Part shown: positions 11,921-24,960 of the stretch, piece after piece
How positions within the stretch are numbered: position 1 is the stretch's first letter
Layout: every line of letters begins with the position of its first letter
Assembly: GCA_000507305.1 (NCBI GenBank)
Contig: DF240069.1
Location: 64,219-128,218, forward strand
From: Breviolum minutum Mf 1.05b.01
Taxonomy: Eukaryota > Sar > Dinophyceae > Suessiales > Symbiodiniaceae
Direction of reading: 5' to 3'
DNA: 64,000 nucleotides
Notes under the pieces: generated by a model
Databases searched by the model: none
Told to the model about the DNA's origin: nothing
What the model saw: the letters and a program-made list of their open reading frames with translations, nothing else
Position numbers and translations under genes: made by a program

Positions 11921-14900
11921 ACAGCAACGACAACGACAACGACAACGACAACAACAACAGCAGCTTGAATGCAACCAACTGCAACTGTAACACCTAGTAT
12001 TTGTGTTCAGAAAATAGAACACATTCCATATCAACAGTATTCAACAGTCTTAAACTCACCTTTTGGGTGAAGCAAGCTAACCTCAATGATTACATAATCC
12101 TGGAAAAACACACACACACATATATACATATATAATCATATATTTGTAGCAACTATGGATTCCATTGATACACCTTAGTTTTTGTGTCGGTTGTCAGTAG
12201 AAACATAGAGTGACAGCTACCAACCACGGTCGCCCATGGGTGCTCCCAACGGCCGGCAAATGAGCCAAGGCGGTGATGGCTGTCATCTCAATGCTGTTGC
12301 GATCCTTCAGGTGGGTGGGTTTCAACCCATGGTTTCCAAAATACAAGCTGCGCATAGCCTCTCATCGAAACTGTAACATACGTAGTTGATGAGTCACAAA
12401 ATCCTGCAAAAATAAGGATGATAATTATCCCCATTTTTTTAAAGGGTTTTAACCATCCCAGGTGGTTGTTTGGGATATCTTCCATCAACAGTATCCCCTA
12501 AAAAATTGAGGATTGGAAGATTAGTTTTCCCTTTTGAAGGGGCTTCCTTCTAATTCTACGTGCCATGTCAGTTTCAGGGAGGGGTAAACCTTTGTTTCTG
12601 CGAAGTCCATGTTTTGTTGTTTTTGAAATTGAGCACATTTTTGAAGGCTATTTCGTGAATGTCATCATATCAAACATCTGTTTGTGATAATACTTGACTT
12701 CAATTTACGTGATAATACTTGACTTCAATTTACTTCCAACTTCCAGCTGAGATAAAGAGATACGAATCTCCGATCTTCAAATTGGAATGGCTCTCACAGG
12801 CATCTGCCGAGGTCAGCAGTATCAAAGAATGTCCAACCTTGAATGCAAACCAACAAGTATATATATATATGTACATATATATATATATGGTGTGTTACGA
12901 TTCTTCCAAAGTAAGGGTATCAATCAACACAAACGCAAGCTCTTAAAGGTCACGTGTTTTTGCAAATATATTCCCAACTATCAATCTCGGAAATTCTCCA
13001 GGAGGTTGAAGGGCCCAAAAGGATAGGAGTTTGAATGCCGGTGTCAGGTGTATATGGCGCCTGGTGTTTCTTTGATGGATCCATGCCCCTGCATCCAGGG
13101 AAAGCCCTTTCTCTTATATAGCTATAGTTGGTGATTTTTCACCAACCCATTTTAGAAAAATATGCGCGTTTGTCAAATTGGATCATGAAACCCAAAATTT
13201 CGGGATGAAAATAAAAATATCTTAAACCACCACCCATATACTTTTAAACCACGATAGATAGTGGGAATTATTCCATTTTTTTTGGAATGGTTTCAGTCAG
13301 AAACTTGGAAGTTAAGCCTTGAATCGCTCCTGAATTGCTAAGCTTCGGCGCTTCTAAGAAGAGATAGATACCTGGTCCCTTCCAACCTGTCCCAGCCCAG
13401 CAAAAATAAAACACACATAGAATCTACATCCATCAGCCCATCAAAAACAAGAAGCCTCGTGTCACACACACTTAAACCAAACATCACAAACTGGGTGACA
13501 CGTGCCATATATGAAAAATCTGTTCAAAATCCAAACGCTGCTCCCCTATAATTCACTAAGAACATATCATACCCTAAGAAGAATCACTGGACCCTGTTAT
13601 AGATGGGTTTGGATGTGTATAGCAGGGGTCTGGGATCTCCAAACCACCAGTTTTGAAATCCCATGATTCTTGGGGTACTATATATGATTCAGCTTCAAGG
13701 AAAAGAAGGTATCAAAACAAACAAAACCACCCTTCCCTAAGGATCTTGGACCCTCCCCAATGGAAGGGTTTTTTTGAACCTGTATGACGCAGGGGTGTTT
13801 TTGGGTCCTCAAAAATGACGCCAGTGACTTGAGGGTCCAATGGATCCTTAGGGCTTCAAAAAAAGGGTGCCCTCACTCAGCTCATATCTTAAAAGGTGGC
13901 TACCAAAAACGGCAGCACCAAATGATTTATCCATGACACTGCGGGTGCTAGAAAATGGCGACGAGATTCATCGCGATGGAGGTTGGAAAGACAACCAACT
14001 TTTGACAACCCCGACCAACTCCCAAAGTTTTTGTTCGGACACGTCCTCTAAGGGATGGTCAAGGATACCAGGAGTGTCGATGACCTTTCGGCATTTTGGG
14101 TTGGGAAACAAAACATGTTTTTTAAGGGAAGTTTATCAACTTGGTTGAAGTTTATATAGCCCAATTCACCTACATTGGGCTAATTTATATGGTAAATGTA
14201 GGTAGATATACTATATGCGGATGCTATGGGTAGGGAATCTGTTTTTTTCTTTCGGGATGTTTACCCTGGGAGTCAAGCCGACTATTGAGATAATAGTCCT
14301 ACATTTTGGGTGATTAAGATTCCCTACTGAACAAAAAATGTCTTTGGATGTCTTTGGTGAAAACCTATTTTTTCATAGTCTTTGGACTTCCAGGGATTAG
14401 AAAGATGCACCGAGGGTAACCTATTGTTTTTACCCCCAAACCTGTTAACAGTCCAACCAATGAGTTTGAAGATGACAAATTGTGGTTGAACCAACTTACC
14501 CTGACCACCACCACCACCCGTTGGTCTCTGCCTGCCACTTCACGTAATTGTGATCCAAATGGCCAATGAAAAGGGATTTGGTAGTGAAGGCGTACCTCAT
14601 GACAAAAAACAACAATGACATCAATGGATTATTCTGGTTCTGGTGATAGGTGGTAGGGATGACATAACCCCCCAAAAGGCAATACACACCTGGTATATAA
14701 GCGGTATATGCTGCCAAATTATATAATAACTACCACCCTTTACAAGAACTGAAAAATTCATTGAAATGACACGCATAAACAAAAACCACCCAGATTGGGG
14801 GAATATTCATAAGCCGGGCCATCAAGCATTCTTGGGTCGTCGTCCGGTCATGGAATTGCCAGGCTGGTCTGGGAATATCATGGTCGATTTTGCACCATCT

Positions 14901-17900
14901 ATAATCGGGTTGTTGATGCTATATCCTTCTTGGATAAAACAAAATCCGTATACTGACCACACTTTGAATGATCCAAAATCCAGAATCCACACAGTTTATA
15001 AAACCCTTACACACACACACCAAAGAGGTCGACACTAAGAACGTCTTGATTTCTGTAAGCATAAAGTTCACTTCCAAAGATCATGTCCGGTTTCTCCATG
15101 TACTAAGACCCAACGAAAGACATCTAAGAGTCCGGTTGGGGCCTATTCTAGTTGGTGGTTGAACCAACCCCTTTGAAAAATATGCTCGTCAAATTGGATC
15201 ATTTCCCAAGTAAGGGTGAACATAAAGCATATTTGAGAACCACCTGCCACCAACTAGCAAAGAAAATATACAAACCAAAAATGCAACCTTTTCAAAAAAT
15301 GGCTTGCAACAGGGCACGGTTGAACATCCACATTGGCGTTGGTGACAATATTCATGAAGGAGGATTTGCCGACGTTGGGGTAACCTGGCGAACCCCCCGG
15401 CTTTCGAAGTCTCAGTTTACAGGGGAAGGATCGCGTGTTTTACAGGGGCGGGGGGACACAAACTTGATGCAAATCTATTTATGGTAAATTTGATGGGTTT
15501 TCACGTCAATTAATAGTGCCATTGTTTGGTTGGTAATTTAATGACCCCTGTTAGAGATCATGATATTAATATGCAATTCATCCTTCACCTTCCATGGCCA
15601 ATTTTAACCATGGCACCGCGATGAAAAATCCGAGAGAACACTGATGTTCTTGCAAAAGCAAAATCAATCATGTCCAAACAATTTGAGGATACAGAAATCT
15701 CACTTTCAGACACATCCATTTTAACTTATGATCTGTTTGGTTTTGTAAGATGCCCCCTTCACTACCCCCAAAAACTATATAGTAAAGGATAGCTCGCTCC
15801 ATGCAGGGATCTAACCCATACCTTCTATCAGGTGCTTTCGGTGGAAATCACCCCTGAAAATAGGCCGAGCATGCCACGAAAATTGGAAGAAAAGGATCGT
15901 TTCCCTTTTTGTCACTATTCTTTAGGTTCTTTTTAGTTTTAGTTTTTTTCCCGCCAACCAAACAAAATACCGCGGCTGAGTTTTTTCCCGACCCAAACCA
16001 AAAAAAACAACCAGTACTCAGCTATCTATAGGCACCTGTCAAAATCAATGTCCTTGTTGCCGGATTGATAGCAGGTAAACGACCCAAGTGTTGTCTCACC
16101 TGCCAGGTGAAAACAAACTGCGAGGGAAAAAGTTGGAGATGGAACTGAGATCTGGCTACTTCAAGAATCCTCTGTGAAATGGTCAAATGGTCACGGTTTC
16201 TGGGAAGAAAATGAACAGTTATCCCATCTTAAATCCAATTCAAATTGAAACTGAAACCTTCCCGAGTGATGTATAGATTCACTTTGATCTCAAAAAAAGA
16301 CGCTCGTTCATGATATCCAGACTTGCTCCAAAGGAAAAAAACGGATCCTGCAGTCCTTACTCTGCTGGGCTGTTTCAATGGGGAAAGTAGGGTCAATGGT
16401 TTGTAGCAAGGTAAACTGCCCAGCTTCTACATGGTGTTTCTCAGATAAAAGTCACCGTCTGAAAATTCAGTGCGTTTGGCTGGTGGTCCTACTAAAAAAA
16501 AATCTTCAACCACTTCCAAGTAAACTTATATTATATAATGATACCTTCATCTTGAGTGTTTGGGAATGTTTGATGGATGACATTGATGACTATACCCATA
16601 GACATCTATAGGGCCACCTCCTGAGGAGGTACTTGGAACCTAAAAACATACCGGGTATTTGGAGGTCTAGGGGTTTAGGTTTCAAGGTCCTTTTTTGTTG
16701 AGAGCATTGAGCATTCACTTTGCCAAAGCATGATCCCAAGGTTTATAAGGATCCGCTTTCCTGAAAATATTTTAAAATCCTGGTGGTGACGATGGCATCC
16801 TGGGGACAACAACCCAGGGTCCAAGAATGAGGGGGGCGAATCTAATTGCTCAAAGATTCCAAGGCAAGATCCAAGAAGTAGAGATAGTCACATATGCCAA
16901 AAGTATGGAAAACAGAAGTGGTATACTATACAAATCGACCATATATAGAAGGTTTCATTGAACAAAAACGGATTACTACATGGATTTGCAATATGTATAT
17001 CGTTGTGTCTTGAAGTAAGTTCCCTTTTTACGTAACGTCTATATCTTCAGTATTAGCGGCTATCGATCGATATCTATGCCCTCCAGGGAACAAGTCCACA
17101 CCGCACCTGGGCTTTAACCAAGATTCAACTCAAAAATGCCGACTCCTAAGGGGCTAATGCTTGTTCCCAGGAGGGTATACTCCCCTTCACCTTCCATGGC
17201 CTCCAAAAAACATACCAAGCCCCAAAAAGAGAAATGTCTTCGAAAACCATCAAACTGTTGAGGTGCTACTGTTGATGGCAACCAGAAATCCAAAGGCCAA
17301 CCACCGGCCTTGGATGTAACAAACAAAAACTATATGCAAATACTAGAATAATTAAACGACTTATCATCAACAACTGGTAAACGCCTTATGTCTGAACCAT
17401 CAACAGTATGTCATGTTAGGTTTTTTCAGGGTCCCGGCTTCACCAGCCAGCAAGCATGCATAACCATATGGCATTTCTCCAAGCATTTGAAAAACCGAAA
17501 AAGCCCGCCTCTTCGAGGAATGACAAAGCTCCCTGAAGCTTCTTGACAGATGTGGACATTCGACCCAGGGCCTTGGGCAGTTGGGAGGAACGCGCTGCTT
17601 AAGGGGAAACGGAAGATGGGCCATCTTGGTTAAGGTTCTCCACCAAGAGGTTTTTGGGAGTTGCCGTTGAAGCATTTGTTTAGGGGGAATATGTTTGAGC
17701 TTGGATGTTCTAGCCTTTTGAGTTTATGTTTGTCAAATGCATGAATTGCAAATACATAAACATAAAACAACAACAAAAAGAAGGAAATTTTTCACACGAC
17801 CTGGCAATTGAAGACAAAGTCATCAAAGCTTCTTGGGAATTTTTGTTCCGTGTTCAACAGTCTCACCCACTAAAGCATCTAAATCTCACATATTGACCCC

Positions 17901-18600
17901 AGAAATTCAACGTACATTGTACCGTACCCACAATGACCATATTTAAAAGGAAAGTCACCTTTTCCAAACCATCATTTTGGGTATCCGTGTTATTTTTGCG
18001 GGGCTAATAAATCAAATCCGTCACAAAGAACAAAAAACCTCACAAATCAATGTATACATTCACTTCATGTTGCCGTGATTCGTTCATCACAAAATCCCGG
18101 ATCCTTATAATGACTAAAATCCCCGGATATTAATAACTTATGAAATAAATCCCCAAAAACACGGACTCCGCTAGGAATTTCCATCGCCTATAAAAAAACA
18201 CCTCAATATCACCAAGGATTTCGCCACAGTTCAGGTCGTCCGCTCATTTTCTCGGTTGGGAGTCCAAGAAGCAGCACGTTTCAACATCTTGCATTTGTAC
18301 AAACTGTCCGCGAACTTCATCATCTTCACCTTAGAGATGGTGATTTTTGGTGAAAACGTTCCCCAGAAAAAAAGAGTAATTAGTATATGCAGGTGGTGTT
18401 TTAGAAAATTGAAAGAAAACAAGTTTAAGGTACAGATAATTCAAACAGATATATGATATATGTTTTATAATATAAAGATGAACATGTATCATCGGTATGT
18501 ATGTAAGATATAATATATAATTGCGTAAATAGAAAGTGTGGTATGTTGTGTGTAATTGTGATGCACACAAGCATGTTGATGCATGTGCAAATATGTCAGA

Positions 18601-18675
<75 letters not shown>

Positions 18676-21600
18676 ACACAAAACCAAAAACAACAACAGG
18701 TCACACTCCATGAGTCGTTGAACCCGTCATTGAATCAGTGATTTTACATGCCATTGATTTCTTGAAACATGATTTCCATGACCTGTTTCAGGTAAACCTG
18801 TCTCAAAAGCATCTAAAACCGGTGGACAACAAAACAAGGCAAGGAATGTTGAATCGGAAATACATCGTTCTTCAGGTCTGAGCCAACTTCCAGGACCGAA
18901 CTGGGTGAGCCACTCCCTGGTTTACACCCAAAAAATTGTTTGACTTTCAAGACTCTTTTTTAATGATAATCCATATGATTCAACTGGCCGGGTGGGATTT
19001 CATTGAAACCACAACTTGATCTTTCAATGAAGAAAGACCACCCAGCACCCGTTTTTTTCACTCCGAAGGCAAAGTAACGTATTCCTTGGCAATGCCGTCC
19101 ACCACTTTTTTACACGCGTTCACCTGGTCTTTGATCATCATTTTGGGATTTTTCGCGTTGGAAATATGATGACATCCTCCTGGTGTTTTCTTTGGGGAAA
19201 ATGATAAGGGCTTTTCGTGGAGTGAATGTGTTTTTGGGTAAATTCCCAGATCAAGTCCAAACATAAACATTGGTCCCTAGGATACACCTTCTTAAAGTAT
19301 CTGGGATGCACCTTCTTAAGGATTTGATAAACCTTTCCAAAACAATCTCAACTCAACATATATACCACATTGGAAATATCTTCTTACAGTATAAACATGT
19401 TTAAGAAGGGATCCCAAATCACTCGAAAAATAATGACATAGTATTGTCTTTGACAAACAGGGGAGCTGCGACATACCCAAGTTAGAACTTTGATATCACC
19501 TCATTGAGTGCAAATTACTGTATCCTGATTCACAACTCTTGGATTTTTCAAAAAGGCAAATCCTTCTACTGTATGGACTATCTTTCTGAAGGGAAATGTG
19601 TCCCTATTGACATCATCTCACTCTTAGGTAGATCTCATCTACGTGGAGAAAAAAAAACAACCCAGTTGAAACATATTCGTCATTTTTGGGATGGTTTTCC
19701 TAAATATATTGAATTTCAAACTGCCCTGTGATTTGGAAGATTCCGGGGCTCTTTAGCTCCCCAATTAGTGGGGACATTTTTATCACCCTTAGCTCCAAAT
19801 CGCTCCCCCAATATCACAGCCTAGCAAAAGACATCTTTGTTCAAGCACCAAGTTGTCCATGTTTTTAGGGCCCTCTTCCTGTCCTTTAAAGACATCTTTT
19901 CTCTTCCGATAGATGTTCCAAACCAGCTTTTCGGTGCCTGTCCCAAAGCCAACTTGAAGTGATCACGATCGTAGAGGACATTACCTTGAAGCCAAGGCAA
20001 TGACAAAGTCAATGGATCGGGTGTTTTTTCTTATCCCACGGACCATATGGGGATTTCCTAAAATGGTGGTACCCAACAACCATGGGTTTTCCTACTAAAA
20101 ATGATCATTTTGGGGTGAGGGCACCTATCTGCAAAAAAAACACGATAAAGAAACAAACAAATCATTCAAAATGTCATTGGACTACCCTCCAGGGAATTAA
20201 CATATCCCACCTGGGGAAAAGGAAACTCATCTTCAAAAGTGCCATCTTTGATGGGATATGTTAGTTCCCAAGAGGGTATACGTAAATCCACATCATAATA
20301 TTTCACCAACCTAGATTTCCCTGAAATAAGAGATTTTCCTGCCTCAGCTACCTTTTGGGGGCCCAGGTCGTGTTTGAGGTCGCGAGCTAATTTGACCAGA
20401 ATGATAGGTGGGGTTTTGTCCCCACCACCATTAATATGAGTGCATCTCAAGATGAGAAACAAGGAGCTCAGGTTTGATCCCCCCCAAAATGGGTAATTTC
20501 ATGACCTCCTGCAAGATGATCTAAAAATTGTTCTTCACTCAGGTTGACCAGAAAACAAATGAAAACAATTTCAACTTGCTAACTATAGGAACCTTTCAAA
20601 CATATCAAGTTCGACTTGGCCATGTGTCCATGAATTTCTCTCCCGTCTCAAACATGAATCAACTCTCCTCAAGCAGCTAAAAATGCAAACCTACACAGCC
20701 AAATCTCATAACCAGGCCTACCATTTACAAAGGTAACCAACCACCCTGAAGCCTCCTGACTCCTGAAAAAAACTGGGATCCCCCAGACAAAGATCGGCAT
20801 AGAAGGGATGGATGTCATCGATCTTCGGGAACCTGACGCCCAACAAATGGCAGGAAGTGAATCTGGGGCCGTGGGGCTCGGTTTCTACGACGTCACAACT
20901 CACAACTCGCCGAGTTTAACCCTGAAAAAAAAAAGCCGTTTTGAAGTGCTTATTTTCCCCTACTAAATATATGTAATCCCAAAAAAGATTCACGTTTGGC
21001 CATTGCCCAAGTAAGACAATGATAGGATTTTTGTGGGGGGTGGAGAGCTAAGTTGAATAAGCATGGTGAACTTCTTTCGTTTTGTAGACCTAGATATTTC
21101 AGCTCTTTATATCAATGGCTGTCAATGGCCCCATGTTCTGTATAAACCACTTACCCAACCATTCAAAAGGAAGCAACAAACACTGGCGATGGCTGCCCAT
21201 CGCACCATATAAAACAAGTAAAGAACTGTGGTTCATGAATTCCAAACGATTGCTGTGCCACATTATGAATACACTCCCCAAAACTAACATAGCACCTGAA
21301 AATGGATGGTTGGAATACTACTTACCTTTTGGGATGGCCTATTTTCAGGTGCTATGTTAGTTTCAGGGAGGGAAACTAGCAAGCAACAGCTGAAGTATTT
21401 TGACCAAAAAAAACCTTCTGGATTCCTATAGGGATCCGATGGCTCACCGAAACGGAGAATGCTTTCAGAAGGAACCGAGAATGACATGGTGCGTTTCCGA
21501 GGTGATTGTACACCCAATTCATCCTCTTACAAAGGTAATTCACATCCTTAGTTAATATCTCATCATCCCACACAAGAGGGTTTACTACAAGCAATGGATG

Positions 21601-24600
21601 ACTTGTCCGCCCACAAAAAATCATGGATGGTACAAGTTGCGATGATTGACCGACCTCTTTCGATTGGACACACATGTAGAATGGACATTTGATGGATTTG
21701 AAAACAAATGCATAGATAAATAATCATAAACAAGGCAAATGAACAAACATAACAAGCAATATAGATGGAATAACACATGTCACAATGAGATACAATATTA
21801 TTGTATAGTTTTTATATGAACAATTACAACTAAATGTCATACTGCCTGAATTTCTGCTAAGCCAAGCATTACCTCACTATTACTGTTGCTGCTTTCAATC
21901 CCACTTTGTTGTTGGTGGTGACTTCAAACAAAAAACACTTTCGTTGGGCTTGGCCGCCCGGAAATGTCTTTCACATGAGCAACCCCCCCAATATCCAATA
22001 GAAATTCATGCAATCTAAGCACACCAATTGAATTTGAAGAGCCTTCCAATTAGTTAAGCCACTAAAAATCTGAAAAAAATTACCGATAGCCAAGGTAGAA
22101 ATCTCCTATATCCTCAAAAGACTGAGAACAAAAACATACAATGTGTCAAGTGCCACGGAGGTTTGGATGACTTGGAGCTTTGTTCAAAAAAACGTTGCAG
22201 CTGGGATGACCCTCCGAGATAGTTGTCACAACATAGATTTTCAATTTCAATCTTCAGGGCCCTTTAGGGCCCTTGAAAATACGATGTTCTGAGATAAAAA
22301 AAAACAGTAGAATCAGAAATCATATACATCAACATCAACAAACATGTTTTGGGCTATTTTGGGAGGTCAACATGTCAATCACCGTTTGCGCCAAATGGCT
22401 TCAAAAAAAACGACACAACTTTACGCACCTAAAAACATTAAAAGCGTAGCATCTGAACATGGAATCCTGGATGGTTGGGAAACTACTTTCATTTCAGGGC
22501 AAACGGACTATTTTCAGGTGTTTTGGCTGTTAGTTTCAGGGAAAATTCAAGTTGTGTTTTGTTTGCCGCCATCCCATTCAACTTCATCCAGGTGACTCTT
22601 CCAAGATCTTGGAAAACTTCTCATTGTAGCTGGTCTGGCAAAACTTCACCTGAAAATTCGGAAGGGAAACGACCCCCAAAAAACACCTTCCGCTCACCTC
22701 AAAATATTAAAAGCAACGCCAACCATAATCATAGGAACTTGCAAAATTCAAACTCATCTGTTGTTTCAAGTCGTATCTCTGAAGATTGGGGTTTTGAAAA
22801 AACACAAAGATTGAGCAGTTTCAGAAAACATGACATCATCTTTGCTGAAATAACTGATATCCCTGAATTCGTCTTTACCTTGTTCATCATCTCAGGTATT
22901 TTGAGTGATCCATCCAGTGAACCATAGCAATGTGCCCCCCCAAATTCGCAGCTCTTTTCATGCTTGAAAAACTGCGTTTTCAAACCCCCAGAAGGTCATG
23001 GGATTGGTGGTAAATCTTTTCTCCCGTAAGATGATTTAAACGTAACGTGTATGAAACCATCATATATATATAATATATACACGTATAGATACCTAAGCGT
23101 TACAAGAAACAAATGGGGTTGAAACCTCGCAACATGTTCGTGATCTTAAATTGCCAAAACACTGGGAAGTTCCCAGGGGTTCGTTCGTGAAGGTTAAGGT
23201 ATTTAAGGTTAGGGTGCCCTTCGACAGGAATAGATGATTTATCCACTTAGTTGTCAGGATAATTGCCGGGGCCCCCCAAATCCTGAAGGCATGTACCTGG
23301 AACCCCAAACAACCATTTATAAATGGTTGTTTCAATTGGATGATTCCAAATCTTTATACATTTATAAATGGTTGTTTGGGGTTCAAGGTAGATCTTACCT
23401 TCCAACAGGTTCTTGTTGTTTGCATGGTGATTAAGATGGCTCAAACATTGGATGAGACACACAAACCACCGAGATTCGATTAGGTATTATAAACCCTTCA
23501 ATTCAGGACAGTAAACATATGTAACCATATATAGTATGAGACCTTAAAAAACCATCTAATTTTAATTCCCAAAAAAATCAAGGTCGTTTTCAGAGGCTTT
23601 TCCTGGTTTTGAACCAACATCATATATACTCTCATGTTTTTCAGGACAAACTTAGGGAAGTAACATATCCCACCAATGGGAGAAAGGATTGGAAACTCAT
23701 CGGTCCGATATATGATCTGGAACCCGCAAAAATCGAAAAAAAGTCCGGCGACCGTGCTACCAGTAAACAAACAAAATCCACCGTGTGAAAGTTTTTTTAA
23801 AGCACCTTCCGCATGTAGAAGTTCCGGATGCGTGTGATCTTGAAACCTGGAAGTTGGCGGTTTCGATGACGGACAGGGGAAATTTTGCCGTTCAGGTTGG
23901 GGAGGTTGGGAGGTCAAAGAGATGATTGGAGCGGAGGGCAACAAGAATTCATTGGACCTGAAAGAAACCTGTTTCATGTGAGTCTAAGTTATCTAAGTTG
24001 CAAGTTCTAAATAGACCCAATTCGTATGATACCCAAAGAAGGGTATTTCTCAAGTATTAATGTTGCATGGTGTTCAAGGTTGTGATTTCTCTTTCAAATA
24101 CAAATATACTATTACATGAATCTGGGCAAATCATATACCATAATTTCTAAACCTGAATTCTTTGGGCATTTTGGGGAAATTCCCTTTACTAAACCACCAT
24201 TTCCAAGTTAACCTCGGCGGGTTGGTCGCTATAATTTGCCTAGAAATGAATCATACTTCATCACCATCACCTTGGTGGATCTTTGGGCCGCCCTCATGAC
24301 CTTGCCACAGGTCGTATATATAACCACCTGCTTCCTCGACATGTTTCGTTTGTAGGTAGACACGATCCGGTGAACACCGTTGAGGTTGGGTCCACGTGTC
24401 AAGCCTGAAAAACTTCTGATTCAGTCGCCCGTACGAAATCTAACTGACAATTGGTAATCCCAAAAACTACCACCATTTGTGAACAAAAACCACAAGCTTT
24501 CAGGATATATCTATGGAAAACTGGATGTCGAGTCACGTCTTTTGTAGGGGTTTCGCAACCAGCTTCCCAAATCATTGACACTAAAATCCCGTTCTCTTAG

Positions 24601-24928
24601 CTTCCCCCTTCCTTGGGCTCCCCCCGGCTTCCTCTCTCCCCAAACCACTGCTGCTTCAAAAAAAAAACGCTACCTGGATGAACCACCGTGGGTGTCTTTC
24701 GTTGTGTCTTCGATAGGACCTGAAATCCGAAGAAAGGCAACAAAGTGACCGAGGTCAAGTTCGGACATGATCAAGTCATAGGACCTGATACGAAGTGTTA
24801 TACCTGGAACCCCAAACAACCATTATAAATGGTTGTTTCAATTCGATGGTTCCAAATCTTTATATAGAAAATGGTTGTTTCACCAAACATCCATTTATCA
24901 ATGATTGTTTGGGGTTCCAGGTATGTAT

Positions 24929-24960
<32 letters not shown>

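Noticed and set aside
11711-12034. Poly-Asn, poly-Leu, poly-Cys and poly-Gln open frames in the AAC/GTT arrays
   Set aside because: They are translations of microsatellites within introns or spacers.
16315-16480. Minus-strand peptide with [10 protein letters not shown] that looked like the NOG1 segment before the P-loop
   Set aside because: The true exon was found at 16036-16099 ([13 protein letters not shown]) with correct phase and splice sites; this one is chance similarity.
23498-23977. 159-codon minus-strand open frame
   Set aside because: It overlaps NOG1 exon 3 in another frame and includes a B4 repeat fragment.
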